DNA of 47,177 nucleotides, from NCBI GenBank assembly GCA_964442745.1, contig CAYUAI010000025.1, forward strand, positions 1 through 47,177. The letters run 5' to 3'. Below the pieces are notes generated by a model that was not told the DNA's origin, made no database searches, and saw nothing but the letters and a program-made list of their open reading frames with translations. The position numbers were made by a program, and so were the translations under genes. Source of the DNA: CAYUAI01 sp964442745. Its GTDB lineage: Bacteria > Pseudomonadota > Gammaproteobacteria > S012-40. Position 1 is the stretch's first letter. Every line of letters starts with the position of its first letter. Shown piece by piece: positions 8,668 to 17,700 of this stretch.

Positions 8668-9372
8668 GCGATTTAAATTTTGGCTCAATATGGATTCTGG
8701 GGGCTTATTTGGCGGTTTGAGTCAACGTACTAGTTTGGACAATATTTTGTCGCGTTAGCGCACAATCGAATTAATTGTTGCGTTTTTTAACCAAATTAGC
8801 CGTTTCAGCCTACCATTTTTCCATGACGCAGGGATCCATATTGGACCTTAATTTTTCGCTGTGACAGATATTTTAAAAAAAACCCAACTAAAGGTGTGTT
8901 AACTTAGCACACTAAGCATGGCATACTGAAACCTGAACAAAATTACGGTATCAGTAACGTGTATCTTATTAATAGGCTCAATGACAATAAGCTGACAGAG
9001 TTTCTAAAGCTTCGCTTATCAACCGATGTTTTGCACCAAAACATGCGATATCTCTTGCTTTTTGATCTTACATGGAGCTTCCTGCGTTCGGTAATACCGC
9101 TCGCATTACACTCGTTTAGAAAACCCCAGGCAGGATTAGTTATTCCTCTCGCGATTTTCATAAGCTTTGATGCGAAGAAATACAGGTTATCAAGAAAGCC
9201 CCTCCTCAGCCGCTATAGACGCAAAATCACAACGAGTAATTCACCGGTTTATTTGTTCTTAGATATTTTTTTCAATCGCGAGATATCTTTTCCCATTTTT
9301 ATCAATTTGGGATATAGTAAGCCCTTACACCGTTTTTAACAGCGTTGCTACCATGGAGGGATAATAGGCACA
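8668..9372. other. 705-bp intergenic region, possibly a decayed repeat
   Basis: CAATATGGAT at 8686-8695 and its complement ATCCATATTG at 8834-8843 could bound a small inverted-repeat element of about 158 bp. A CTTAG/CTAAG hairpin lies near 8903-8916. Overlapping open frames on both strands at 8943-9339 have neither ribosome-binding sites nor recognisable domains, and I do not call them genes. The stretch at 9000-9180 looks like conserved non-coding or repeat DNA rather than random AT-rich spacer, but I cannot identify it. Confidence 0.35.
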
Positions 9373-10077
9373 ATGCAGGAACGAGATATCCGACTATTAT
9401 TTAATGCGGGCCACTGGAAAGGCGCGGTGGTTGTTCATAATCCACTGGTCACCGGCTGGCAAGTGCTTCTTGTCGGGGCAAATGATAGGGTCAAAGAAGA
9501 AATGTTATCCGCTAAACGAGGCGGACCACGAATATTCAAAACTTCTGATGCTGCATTTTGCTGGTGCCGTGATATGGGTTTTGGTTCGGTCAAAGTCCAA
9601 CTGACCGACGAGCAAAATGAAACCGAAACAAATACTCAGCAAAAATATTTTTCAGCCAATAAAAAAGTACTGCTCGTCGAAGACAATGAAGACGACATTA
9701 CGCTAACTCTGCGCGCATTCAAAAAACATAAAGTCGCCAATGACATCATCGTCAAACGCGATGGTGCCGAAGCGCTTGAATATTTATTTGGCGACAACTC
9801 AAATCAAGAATTACCCTGCCTAGTATTATTAGATATCAACCTACCCAAGGTCAGTGGCCTAGAAGTACTACAGAAAATCCGTCAGTCAGAAAAAACCAAG
9901 CGGCTTCCCGTGGTGATTCTTACCACCTCAGCTGAACAAGCAGACGTAAAAGAAGGATATCAACTAGGCAGCAACAGTTACATATTAAAACCCGTCGATT
10001 TTTCTGTATTTACCTATATCCTCGAACAACTTGGGCTGTACTGGCTGGAACTGAATACTTCGCCCCCGACGCAATAA
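9373..10077 (+). CDS. Response regulator with N-terminal duplicated domain and Rcp1-like receiver
   Basis: Residues 1-77 are the paralogue of the preceding 77-residue protein. After a polar linker (78-96) comes a complete CheY-like receiver (97-225) with acidic pocket E103/D104, phospho-acceptor D154, T184/T185 and K206. The sequence after the lysine, 'PVDFSVFTYILEQLGLYWL', is typical of the Rcp1 group of single-domain regulators, which usually act with phytochrome-type or other hybrid kinases and have no DNA-binding output. Fusion to this small N-terminal domain is an architecture I do not know. No kinase gene lies next to it. GGAGG lies about 13 bases before the ATG, a rather long spacing. 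Confidence 0.8.
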   Translation: MQERDIRLLFNAGHWKGAVVVHNPLVTGWQVLLVGANDRVKEEMLSAKRGGPRIFKTSDAAFCWCRDMGFGSVKVQLTDEQNETETNTQQKYFSANKKVLLVEDNEDDITLTLRAFKKHKVANDIIVKRDGAEALEYLFGDNSNQELPCLVLLDINLPKVSGLEVLQKIRQSEKTKRLPVVILTTSAEQADVKEGYQLGSNSYILKPVDFSVFTYILEQLGLYWLELNTSPPTQ

Positions 10078-10710
10078 AACTCCAATCAACCACCATACTA
10101 AGAAATCCATAGGCCAATACAGACATTATTTGTCAATTGAGTGACAAACAACGCGATTCACTGACAGTTTACGTCACCGAGCCTGCCACAGCATATCGTT
10201 TAGGAATGGACATGGAATAACTTCCTTGTTTGCCGCTCAGATTGGGTTTGTATTCGCCTAAAGATGGGAAGTGAAAATGATAGTTTATGGCGTGCTGAGC
10301 ATATATTGATGTTTCGCCCTCTAAAATATTGGAAAAATATTTTGTTATGCCAACCCTAACGTTTCAAAAGAAAGTAAGGAAAAAAACTTTCGTTGTTGAG
10401 TATAAAGGCGAAACAGAGTTTTTCTAAGATGTGCAATAGTACTTGGGGTTATCATGATTCCTAGCAAAACCGCCTCAATCGATTATTAAAATAAATTGTC
10501 AGGTTTTCTTACAAACCAAATTTTTGGTTATTTTTTAAATACAAGCCTATGAATAGAATAACTTTTGTATTACAAAGCCTTGTGCTTTCAATACAGCATA
10601 ATGTAATAAAATTATAGAAAAAGCCTAAAACCCCGTCGATATCTTTTACACTCAACCAACCTCCATCTTTGATCCCCACGTAACTAGTTGTAATTAATTA
10701 ACAAAAAAAA
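10078..10710. other. Intergenic region with a repeat half-copy
   Basis: A TTTGTCA/TGACAAA inverted repeat sits at 10129-10148, and copy 2 of the TATACTCAGCAC element at 10262-10303. An AACCAA/TTGGTT hairpin followed by T-rich sequence (about 10515-10535) might end a transcript but is too weak to call. No gene was found. Confidence 0.4.
10262..10303 (+). repeat. Half-copy of the TATACTCAGCAC palindromic repeat (copy 2)
   Basis: It contains AGATGGGAAGTGAAAATGAT and then AGTTTATGGCGTGCTGAGCA, nearly identical to copy 1. As in copy 1, only the right half of the full element is present. Confidence 0.7.
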
Positions 10711-10725
10711 TGGCCTGGAAATTGC
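10711..10725 (+). promoter_or_regulatory. Sigma-54-type promoter
   Basis: TGGCCTGGAAATTGC has the invariant GG (10712-10713) and GC (10724-10725) exactly 10 bases apart, and an AT-rich stretch follows, as in -24/-12 promoters. The predicted start of transcription is near 10737. It would need an enhancer-binding activator; no gene for one is in the window. Confidence 0.6.
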
Positions 10726-10804
10726 TTATTTATAACGTAGGTTGGCTTCGCAAACAATAAAACAAACCCAATGTGGAATCAATTTGCTAGTAGTGGTTTC
10801 GGCT

Positions 10805-10885
10805 ATGTTTGCTCTAAATAACAAAACTAGCAAAAGTAGAAACCTGTTTCTTGATTTGATAATAATACTAAATTTCCTTTCCTAG
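10805..10885 (+). CDS. Possible 26-residue peptide with hydrophobic C-terminus
   Basis: ATG to TAG within the sigma-54 unit, ending 7 bp before the terminator stem. The product has a basic N-terminal half and a hydrophobic end 'FLDLIIILNFLS', which could insert in a membrane. No clear ribosome-binding site precedes the ATG, so the frame may be fortuitous and the RNA itself the product. Confidence 0.3.
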   Translation: MFALNNKTSKSRNLFLDLIIILNFLS

Positions 10886-10892
10886 CATTTTT

Positions 10893-10917
10893 AAGGGGGC
10901 TTCATAGCCCCCTTTTT
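10893..10917 (+). terminator. Strong rho-independent terminator
   Basis: AAGGGGGCT and AGCCCCCTT form a perfect GC-rich 9-bp stem around a TCAT-type loop, followed by a T-run. It ends the plus-strand short transcript; the stem is nearly symmetric but no T-run follows on the other strand. Confidence 0.9.
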
Positions 10918-11075
10918 CTATTCAGGATCAAAACTGATATTGGATAAACTATCACATTCAGCCTCCCTTGATCCTGCCATCATTTTGTTCTGCTGGTCAT
11001 TCACTAAGACTTAGGCAGTAAATCAAAGTCGAGTTATAAAATTCAAAGCAAAAAAGCACAAGTAAAGGCCCAAAA

Positions 11076-11113
11076 AAATACCCATAGTGATGTCAATTCC
11101 ACTACGGGTATTT
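11076..11113 (-). terminator. Terminator of pstS (probably bidirectional)
   Basis: AAATACCC-x-TAGTG pairs with CACTA-x-GGGTATTT around a 10-nt loop. On the minus strand the stem is followed by seven T, starting about 40 bp after the pstS stop. On the plus strand it is followed by TTATTTTATT, so it may also stop opposing transcription. Confidence 0.8.
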
Positions 11114-11149
11114 TTATTTTATTATTAATATATCGGTAAATGCAGCCGA

Positions 11150-12124
11150 TTAGTTTATTTTTCCTAAGACCTTATTAATGACTTTGCCTGGCACCGGAAT
11201 ATAACCATCTTTGATGACTATTTTTTGCCCTATTTTTGACAGCACCATGGTAATAAATTCTCTTTCAAGGGGGGCTAAAGGTTGATTCGGATGTTTATTG
11301 ACATACATATATAAAAAGCGAGCCAGAGGATAATCGCCTGACACCGCATTGCTTGCTGTTGCTGCAATGAACGGATCTTTCCCTTTCTTGGCCAAGGGCA
11401 CCGCTTTCACTCCTGATGTCTTATAGCCAATACCAGAATACCCAATGCTATTTAATGATGAAGACACTGACTGTACCACCGAGGCGGAGCCTGGTTGCTC
11501 ATTCACATTATTTTTAAAATCGCCCTTGCATAAAGCCTTTTTCTTAAAATAGCCATAGGTGCCAGACACTGAGTTACGACCAAATAATTGCACAGAGCGC
11601 TTGGCCCACGCCCCTTCCAATCCCAACTGTCCCCAAGTCGTAATATCTTCTTTATAACCACATTTTCGTACCGCTGAAAAAATCGCATCGATTTGCCGAA
11701 TCGATAAACCGGCCAAGGGATTATCTTTATGTATATAAACGGCTAAGGCATCAATGGCGACCGGAACGGCAAAGGGTTTATAGCCATGTTTTTTTTCAAA
11801 TGATTGTATTTCTTTAGATTTCATTTTGCGGCTCATGGGACCAAAATTGGCCGTCCCTTCTGCCAATGCAGGTGGCGCAGTGGAAGACCCCGCCGCCTGA
11901 ATTTGAATATTAATATTAGGATAGATACGCTTAAATTCCTCTGCCCACAGGGTCATTAAGTTCGCCAAGGTATCAGAACCGGCACTCGATAAATTACCAG
12001 ATACCCCTTTAGCACTCTGATACTCAGGGACACTATCATCAATTTGTATGGCAGCCACACTGGCAAAGCTTAAGCTCATCAAAGCAACTAAAGCCGCAAC
12101 CAAAAACTGCGAAGGAAAACTCAT
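11150..12124 (-). CDS. pstS: Phosphate-binding protein PstS
   Basis: A signal peptide (hydrophobic core 7-22, cleavage near A24/A25) is followed by a type II periplasmic binding protein with the phosphate-site elements S-A-G-S-D-T near 47-52 and 'GRNSVSGTYG', and 'PMSRKM' in the first lobe. The chosen ATG has AGGAG seven bases upstream; a GTG seven codons earlier lacks a site. The length of 324 residues fits PstS. It is transcribed from its own Pho-box promoter, ends in a strong terminator, and is separated from pstCAB by about 3 kb of plus-strand genes, so it is not part of their message. Confidence 0.95.
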   Translation of the reverse strand: MSFPSQFLVAALVALMSLSFASVAAIQIDDSVPEYQSAKGVSGNLSSAGSDTLANLMTLWAEEFKRIYPNINIQIQAAGSSTAPPALAEGTANFGPMSRKMKSKEIQSFEKKHGYKPFAVPVAIDALAVYIHKDNPLAGLSIRQIDAIFSAVRKCGYKEDITTWGQLGLEGAWAKRSVQLFGRNSVSGTYGYFKKKALCKGDFKNNVNEQPGSASVVQSVSSSLNSIGYSGIGYKTSGVKAVPLAKKGKDPFIAATASNAVSGDYPLARFLYMYVNKHPNQPLAPLEREFITMVLSKIGQKIVIKDGYIPVPGKVINKVLGKIN

Positions 12125-12189
12125 AAATACTCCTAACCTATTCACTTGAAAATATAATTTAATTCACCGATGAGAAATAGGTAGCGCAA

Positions 12190-12224
12190 TATACTCAGCA
12201 CGATCATAAACTGGGATTTTCGCG
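12190..12224 (-). repeat. Half-copy of the TATACTCAGCAC palindromic repeat in the pstS leader (copy 4)
   Basis: On the minus strand the sequence reads GCGAAAAT, three changed bases, AGTTTATG, then ATCGTGCTGAGTATA. It matches the right half of the 62-bp element and lies inside the predicted 5' untranslated region of pstS. Confidence 0.65.
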
Positions 12225-12250
12225 CACATTCCTTTAAAATACTCGCAGAA

Positions 12251-12256
12251 ACTATA
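12251..12256 (-). promoter_or_regulatory. -10 hexamer of the pstS promoter
   Basis: TATAGT on the minus strand, exactly 10 bp from the Pho box. The predicted start is near 12244, which gives a leader of about 120 nt. Confidence 0.65.
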
Positions 12257-12266
12257 CTTGCTTATT

Positions 12267-12284
12267 ATGACAAATTTGTGACAA
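12267..12284 (-). promoter_or_regulatory. Pho box of pstS
   Basis: On the minus strand TTGTCACAAATTTGTCAT gives two direct TTGTCA half-sites 11 bp apart, a near-consensus PhoB site. It lies about 145 bp upstream of the pstS ATG. Confidence 0.85.
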
Positions 12285-12327
12285 GCATTTTTATCACAAA
12301 ATCAAATCACGCTAGGAATAAGAAAAT

Positions 12328-13647
12328 TTAATCGACAGTTTCGATGACTTGTGTGTGCTCAATCACCCGAGTCGTTGGAAAAACACACTGAAACTGGCTG
12401 CCTTTTCCAAGGCGGCTGGTAATACGAAGCTGGCCCTCATGTCGATTCATAACATGCTTGACAATGGCTAAACCTAAACCAGTCCCTCCTGTCTCGCGTG
12501 ACCTTGCTACATCCACCCGATAAAAACGTTCCGTTAGTCGAGGAATATGATGGCTCGCAATACCCATCCCCGTATCGCAGACTTCTAACAGCGCTTGCCC
12601 ATCATTAGATCGCCAATTGATGATTATTTTGCCGCCTTGAGGGGTATACCGAATCGCGTTGAAAACCAGATTAGAAAACGCACTTTTTAGCTCGCTCTCA
12701 TTACCATATAAAGCCAACTGCTTATTGATATTGAATTCGATAATATGATGTTGATCACCGCTTAAGATCTTGGCATCGTTAATTAAATGAGACATCATTT
12801 CAGACACATTAATCTCGTGATCGACCTTATTCGCTTCTTGGGTTTCCAAGCGAGACAAGAGTAATAAATCTTCGACAATGCCCTGCATTCGCTGCCCTTG
12901 ATGAGACATCTGACGTAATTGTCTATCCCACTGCCGAGCACAATCATCTTCCATGTCAATCATCATTTCTAAATACCCCATGATTACAGTTAAAGGGGTT
13001 TTTAATTCATGTGATACATTGGCAACAAAATTACGACGCATGTCTTCCAGTCGCTGCAGGCGCGTAATATCCTGGGCAACCAAAAGTCTTTGCTCTTTCC
13101 CGTAAGGCACTAAGTGAATCGATAATATCGTGCTATCATCCTCCGGTGAAGAAATAATCAAAGGTTCGGCATAATCCAAGCGATACAAATAACTCATAAA
13201 GAGTGGATGGCGTAGCAAATTAGTGATCGCCTGCCCAACATCATGAGGCGTACGCAATCCCAGCAACTTTCGAGCAGCGCCATTAAACCACTCGATTTCA
13301 TCATTCGAACGCAAAATAACAATACCATCCGGCATCGCCGCCGCCGCTTCTTGAAACCGCGTCACCATTAATGCCAGTTTTCGCTTGCGATTTCGGTTAT
13401 GACTGTGCAGTCGATAGATATGATTATAAATCAACCCCCACATCCCTTTTGTTTCAGGCGGATCGGGCGTACGCCGTTCACTTAACCAACGCTCTAGAAT
13501 GTGTAAATGATAGAATAACCCGATGACATAAATAACCAACGCCAAAAACACAAACACGTTATCCTGACCAAATACCCAATCCAGGAGATATCCTATCGCC
13601 AGTAGCCAAACAACGCGCCAAATCTCTTCTAACCACGGATGAAGCAA
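12328..13647 (-). CDS. phoR: Phosphate regulon sensor histidine kinase PhoR
   Basis: Two N-terminal membrane segments (about 8-26 and 31-50) are followed by a PAS domain (about 95-195), HisKA with the phospho-accepting H213 in V-S-H-E-L-K-T-P, and an HATPase domain with N box 'NLVFNAIRYTP', and G boxes 'DTGMGI' and 'GTGLGLAI'. The absence of a large periplasmic domain is typical of PhoR, which senses phosphate through PhoU and Pst. The start appears to be TTG, 8 bp after the phoB stop, with AGGTG at a suitable distance. It forms one operon with phoB. Confidence 0.93.
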   Translation of the reverse strand: MLHPWLEEIWRVVWLLAIGYLLDWVFGQDNVFVFLALVIYVIGLFYHLHILERWLSERRTPDPPETKGMWGLIYNHIYRLHSHNRNRKRKLALMVTRFQEAAAAMPDGIVILRSNDEIEWFNGAARKLLGLRTPHDVGQAITNLLRHPLFMSYLYRLDYAEPLIISSPEDDSTILSIHLVPYGKEQRLLVAQDITRLQRLEDMRRNFVANVSHELKTPLTVIMGYLEMMIDMEDDCARQWDRQLRQMSHQGQRMQGIVEDLLLLSRLETQEANKVDHEINVSEMMSHLINDAKILSGDQHHIIEFNINKQLALYGNESELKSAFSNLVFNAIRYTPQGGKIIINWRSNDGQALLEVCDTGMGIASHHIPRLTERFYRVDVARSRETGGTGLGLAIVKHVMNRHEGQLRITSRLGKGSQFQCVFPTTRVIEHTQVIETVD

Positions 13648-13655
13648 CAGAGCAC

Positions 13656-14342
13656 CTATTCTTTAGAAAAACAATAACCTACGCTACGTACCGTTTTAAC
13701 ATACCGATCATACCCAAATAAACTCAACGCTTTTCTTAAACGACGAATATGTACATCGACGGTTCGATCTTCGACATACACATTGCTGCCCCATACTCGA
13801 TCAAGTAACTGAGTACGCGTATAAACTTTGCCTTGATGAGTCAGAAAAAAATGCAACAACCTAAATTCCGTTGGCCCAAAGGCTAACGGCCGACCTTGTA
13901 TGGTCACCCGCCGTTGATCCTCATTGAGCTCCAGTTCATCAAAAATGAGGCTCTCCCCGCTTCCCTTGACATCAAGGCGGCGTAATACGGCGTGAATTCG
14001 CGCCATCAATTCTTTTGGGGAAAAAGGTTTGGTAATATAATCATCCGCGCCGGCATTGAGACCTCGAACTTTATCTTCTTCAGCCTCTCGCGCCGTTAAC
14101 ATAATAATAGGGATATCCTGGTACTGATTATCTTTTTTCAATCGATGCAACAATTCGATACCCGGCATATCCGGCAGCATCCAATCCAAAATAATGAGAT
14201 GAGGTCGTGACTCAGCCAACTGGTAGATCGCTTGTTGCGCATTATGAACTTCAGTGATGGAAAATTCAGCACGCTCCAAAAACAAGCGCACCATTTCCCG
14301 AATCGCGGGTTCATCTTCAACAATTAAAATCGTACGCTTCAT
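13656..14342 (-). CDS. phoB: Phosphate regulon response regulator PhoB
   Basis: An OmpR-family regulator: the receiver domain has acidic pocket E9/D10, phospho-acceptor D53, T83 and K105, and a winged-helix DNA-binding domain occupies about 130-228 ('VYVEDRTVDVHIRRLRKAL' recognition region). Its pairing with PhoR and the nearby Pho boxes identify it. The start is the ATG at the end of the open frame; there is no clear Shine-Dalgarno sequence. Confidence 0.95.
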   Translation of the reverse strand: MKRTILIVEDEPAIREMVRLFLERAEFSITEVHNAQQAIYQLAESRPHLIILDWMLPDMPGIELLHRLKKDNQYQDIPIIMLTAREAEEDKVRGLNAGADDYITKPFSPKELMARIHAVLRRLDVKGSGESLIFDELELNEDQRRVTIQGRPLAFGPTEFRLLHFFLTHQGKVYTRTQLLDRVWGSNVYVEDRTVDVHIRRLRKALSLFGYDRYVKTVRSVGYCFSKE

Positions 14343-14714
14343 ATGAAAAATTAGAGAATGTTTTTTAACTAAAGTGACACATCATATACCGCCAACCTAT
14401 CCACCCCAAAAGGGTTTGTTTTTCAATCAAGGTCTACCTCAAAATTCTAGCACCATCATCGAGGCAACTTAACAATATATCCAACTATCACTGCATACGG
14501 TCAGTTAATCATCAATAAAATCTATTTTTTACGCTAATGTTTATACACCTCGATTAACAACTTGATATTTGCGCATCAAGATTTAGAATCGTAATCATAA
14601 ATCTGTCTCATCATAATGAGAAATGCTTTATACCTGTTGCGCCGCATTTTATCGAGCTCGCTGACAGTCGTATAAATAACAAATTTACCTGACCTATAAG
14701 GCTTCATATAAATA
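14343..14714. other. Divergent intergenic region phoB / DUF349 gene
   Basis: Apart from the weak Pho-like site, nothing recognisable is present. It must hold promoters for both divergent genes. Confidence 0.4.
14363..14380 (-). promoter_or_regulatory. Weak possible Pho box upstream of phoB
   Basis: On the minus strand GTGTCAC, 4 bp, GTTAAAA: the first half is good and the second poor. The hexamer 10 bp on (AATTTT) is a weak -10. Autoregulation is known for phoB in related bacteria, but this site is marginal. Confidence 0.3.
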
Positions 14715-17700
14715 ATGAGTTTCTTCCAAAGAATTTTTAAACCTAAATGGCAACATCGTAACTCAGAGATTCGCAAGCAAGCCTTATTACAGCTGGACAA
14801 AAATAGCCCGGACACACAGGAAATTCTTGCTCAAGTTGCTCAAAATGACAGCTCATCGGAACTGCGCCAATTAGCAATACGTCGCTTAAAAGATATCAAA
14901 CTCATCGAAACGATGGCACAGCACAATGATGATACAATGAGCAAAGAATTGGCATTTAAAATTTGGTGTCAATACCTCGCCGGAATCAGTCCACTCTCCC
15001 CAGCAGTTGAAATCCGCAGCGAAACCATCCGTAACGAGATTGATGACGATAAAATATTGGAATTCATCATCACGGAAGGCGAAGAAATTGCGTTGCGATT
15101 AGCCGCACTTAGCAAGATTAACCGAGAGTCACTGCTAGGCGATGTAGCCATCCAAGACCGAAGCTTAGAAGTACGGCAAGCGGCGCTCGATAAAATTCAA
15201 CAAAAATCGACCTTGGAACGTATTTACAAAGCGACTCGCACCAAAGACAAGAAAATTAGCCGGGAAAGCAAAACCCGACTCGACGTCATCCTTGCCGAAG
15301 AAGAAAAACCAAGCAGACTCCGAGAAGAACGCCGTCAAATTTGCTTGTCATTAGAAAACTTAGGAAGAAAAGGTGAGTGGGAACGTGAAAAAGGTCAACA
15401 AGAACGCCTAATAAAACAATGGTCAGCAATTGAAGGCGCACCTGATGAGACGTTAGTCACCCGCTTTGACAGCGCCAACGACACATTCACCAACGGTTAT
15501 AATGCGTATTTAGCCCGCCAAGCAGAGCGACTTGCCCGTGACGCGAAATACGCCCCGCTCCGCGATGCCAAACTCGCTCACATTGCTGATCTGGAAACCA
15601 TCAAAACAGAACTTGAGACACAAACAAAACTCACCGATGAACAATTAAACGACTTGTTAGCTCGCGTTGAATCCACCCATCAGCAATGGCGACAACTAGA
15701 TAAACTGCCTCCCGAAGACGAAGAGAGCTTGCAAATTTCATATCAGCCGTTGTACACACAAAGCTATTCCTCATTGTGCCACATCCGTAGCGAGCGAAAA
15801 ACGATCAAGTCATTCACTAGCCTTTGTGAATACGCAGAAAAACTCATGAAGAGCCGCACCGCCATACAAGAAAACAACATCCGCGACCTCGAAAAACGAT
15901 GGCAAAAAATAAATATCCCTTCAGAGCTAAGTCAGGCAAAGGAATATAAAAATCGCTATGAAACGTTGCTATCGAAGTTAAAATCCCGCTTTCATGATCA
16001 AAAAACCCAAACAGAAAGCGCCCTGCAAGAACTCAAAACACTGCTTGAGAAAATAGATGCCGACTTAGCCGTAGGTTCATTACAACATGCTCTCGAACAT
16101 CGAACAAAAGCACAAAAACTCGTCACTAAACTGGAAAAATTATCCGCCAAAAACCTACCGATATGGCGTAAAAAACTGATAGAAATTACCCGTAAAGTCA
16201 ATGAACTCAATGAATGGCGCAGCTGGGCAAACACACCTCAAAAAGAAAAACTTTGCGGAGAAGTCGAAGCATTGATTGGTAGCGATGAATCTCCGCCCGA
16301 CATTCTGCAAGCCATCAAAACAGCTCAAGAAAAATGGAAAAAACTGGGGCCTTCTGAAAAAGATTCCTCGCAAATATTATGGGAAAAATTTCAGGAGGTT
16401 TGCGAAAAAGCTTATGAACCATGTAAAGTGTATTTTGCTGAGCAAGCCAATCTTCGAAAAGAAGCCCTGCAAAAAAGAGAAGCATTTCTGGCAACGCTGG
16501 CCAAATTTCTAAAAGAGGCTAACTGGGAAATGGTCGATTGGAAAACCATCGAACAACTAGAGCATCAAGCACAACAAGAATGGCAAACCTTAGGCACCAC
16601 CGACAGAAAACACCGACCAACACTAAGCAAACGGTTCAATACACTGCTCAAAACGTTACGCAGTCACATCCGAACCGAGTGGGATAAAAATCTACCTAAA
16701 AAACAAGCTATCATTACTTCAGCAGAAGCACTCATTGAGGAAAAAGAACTACCTAAAGCCATTGAAAAATGCAAAGAACTACAAAACCAATGGAAACATG
16801 CAGGACGCATTTCACAAAAAAATGAACAAGCCCTATGGAAAGAATTTAGAACAAATTGCGATCTAGTTTTTGCCCGGCGCGATCAGCAACGAGAACAACA
16901 AAACCAAGAGCGACAAGCCTACATTGATAAAAAAAATCAGCTTATCGAACAACTTGAAGGCTGGCCCGACAATATCTCTGCCACCACCATCAAACAAATA
17001 GATAACGAAGTTCGCAAAATTGAAGAACAATGGCGTGAATTACCCGATATCAACAAAACCGCTGATCACAGCTTGAACACCCGGCGCAAAATGGCTTTAA
17101 GCCAAATAGAAACCGCCAAAGCAAATTTTCAGCGTACCTATCAATTGGTTAAATTATTGCCATTACGCCAGAAAGCCGAACTTTGCCAGCAACTGGAAAA
17201 CGTTGTTTTTTCCCGAACACTCACCGAGGAAAATAAACCCATCATCGCCAATACCATCGCGCAATGGGCACACACCGAAAAGCTCGACGACTCAAACCAT
17301 GAAAAGCAACTTACCCAGCGATTTGGCCAGTTACAAACCATCGCCAACGACTTGGAAAACCAAATGCAAACGATTGATGAACTCGCGGCTAACAATATCG
17401 CCAATTTACGAGCGCTGTGCATCCGCATGGAAATTGCGACCGGTATCGACTCACCCAGCGATGCCGCCAAAGAGCGGCTAGAATATCAAGTGACCCGACT
17501 TGCCAACGAAATGGGTAGCCAACCGCCCACCGATCAATGGCAACAATTTGTGACCTTAGAAACCCAATGGTGGCTCGCGGCCCATGCACCAGAAGCACAA
17601 CAAACCGCATTTAATGCGCGCCATCAAGACGCACTGAATGCGATGCAAAAGACATTTCCTGATTTATCTGTCGATCATCGATTAACTGAACAGCAAACCG

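Larger units (their letters stand above)
10737..10917 (+). ncRNA. Candidate small RNA or short-ORF transcript of about 180 nt
   Basis: The unit is bounded by the sigma-54-type promoter and a strong intrinsic terminator. The RNA can fold with TTTGCTAGT (10783-10791) pairing to ACTAGCAAA (10826-10834), or alternatively GGTTTC (10795-10800) to GAAACC (10839-10844); the two helices exclude each other. It contains a possible 26-codon reading frame, annotated separately. I cannot match it to a known RNA family. Confidence 0.5.

Noticed and set aside
8943..9339. Overlapping open frames on both strands
   Set aside because: Neither has a start site or protein-like domain; the overlap of two frames points to non-coding repeat-like DNA.
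10505..10540. AACCAA/TTGGTT hairpin with following T-rich sequence as a terminator
   Set aside because: The stem is short and AT-rich, and no gene ends near it.
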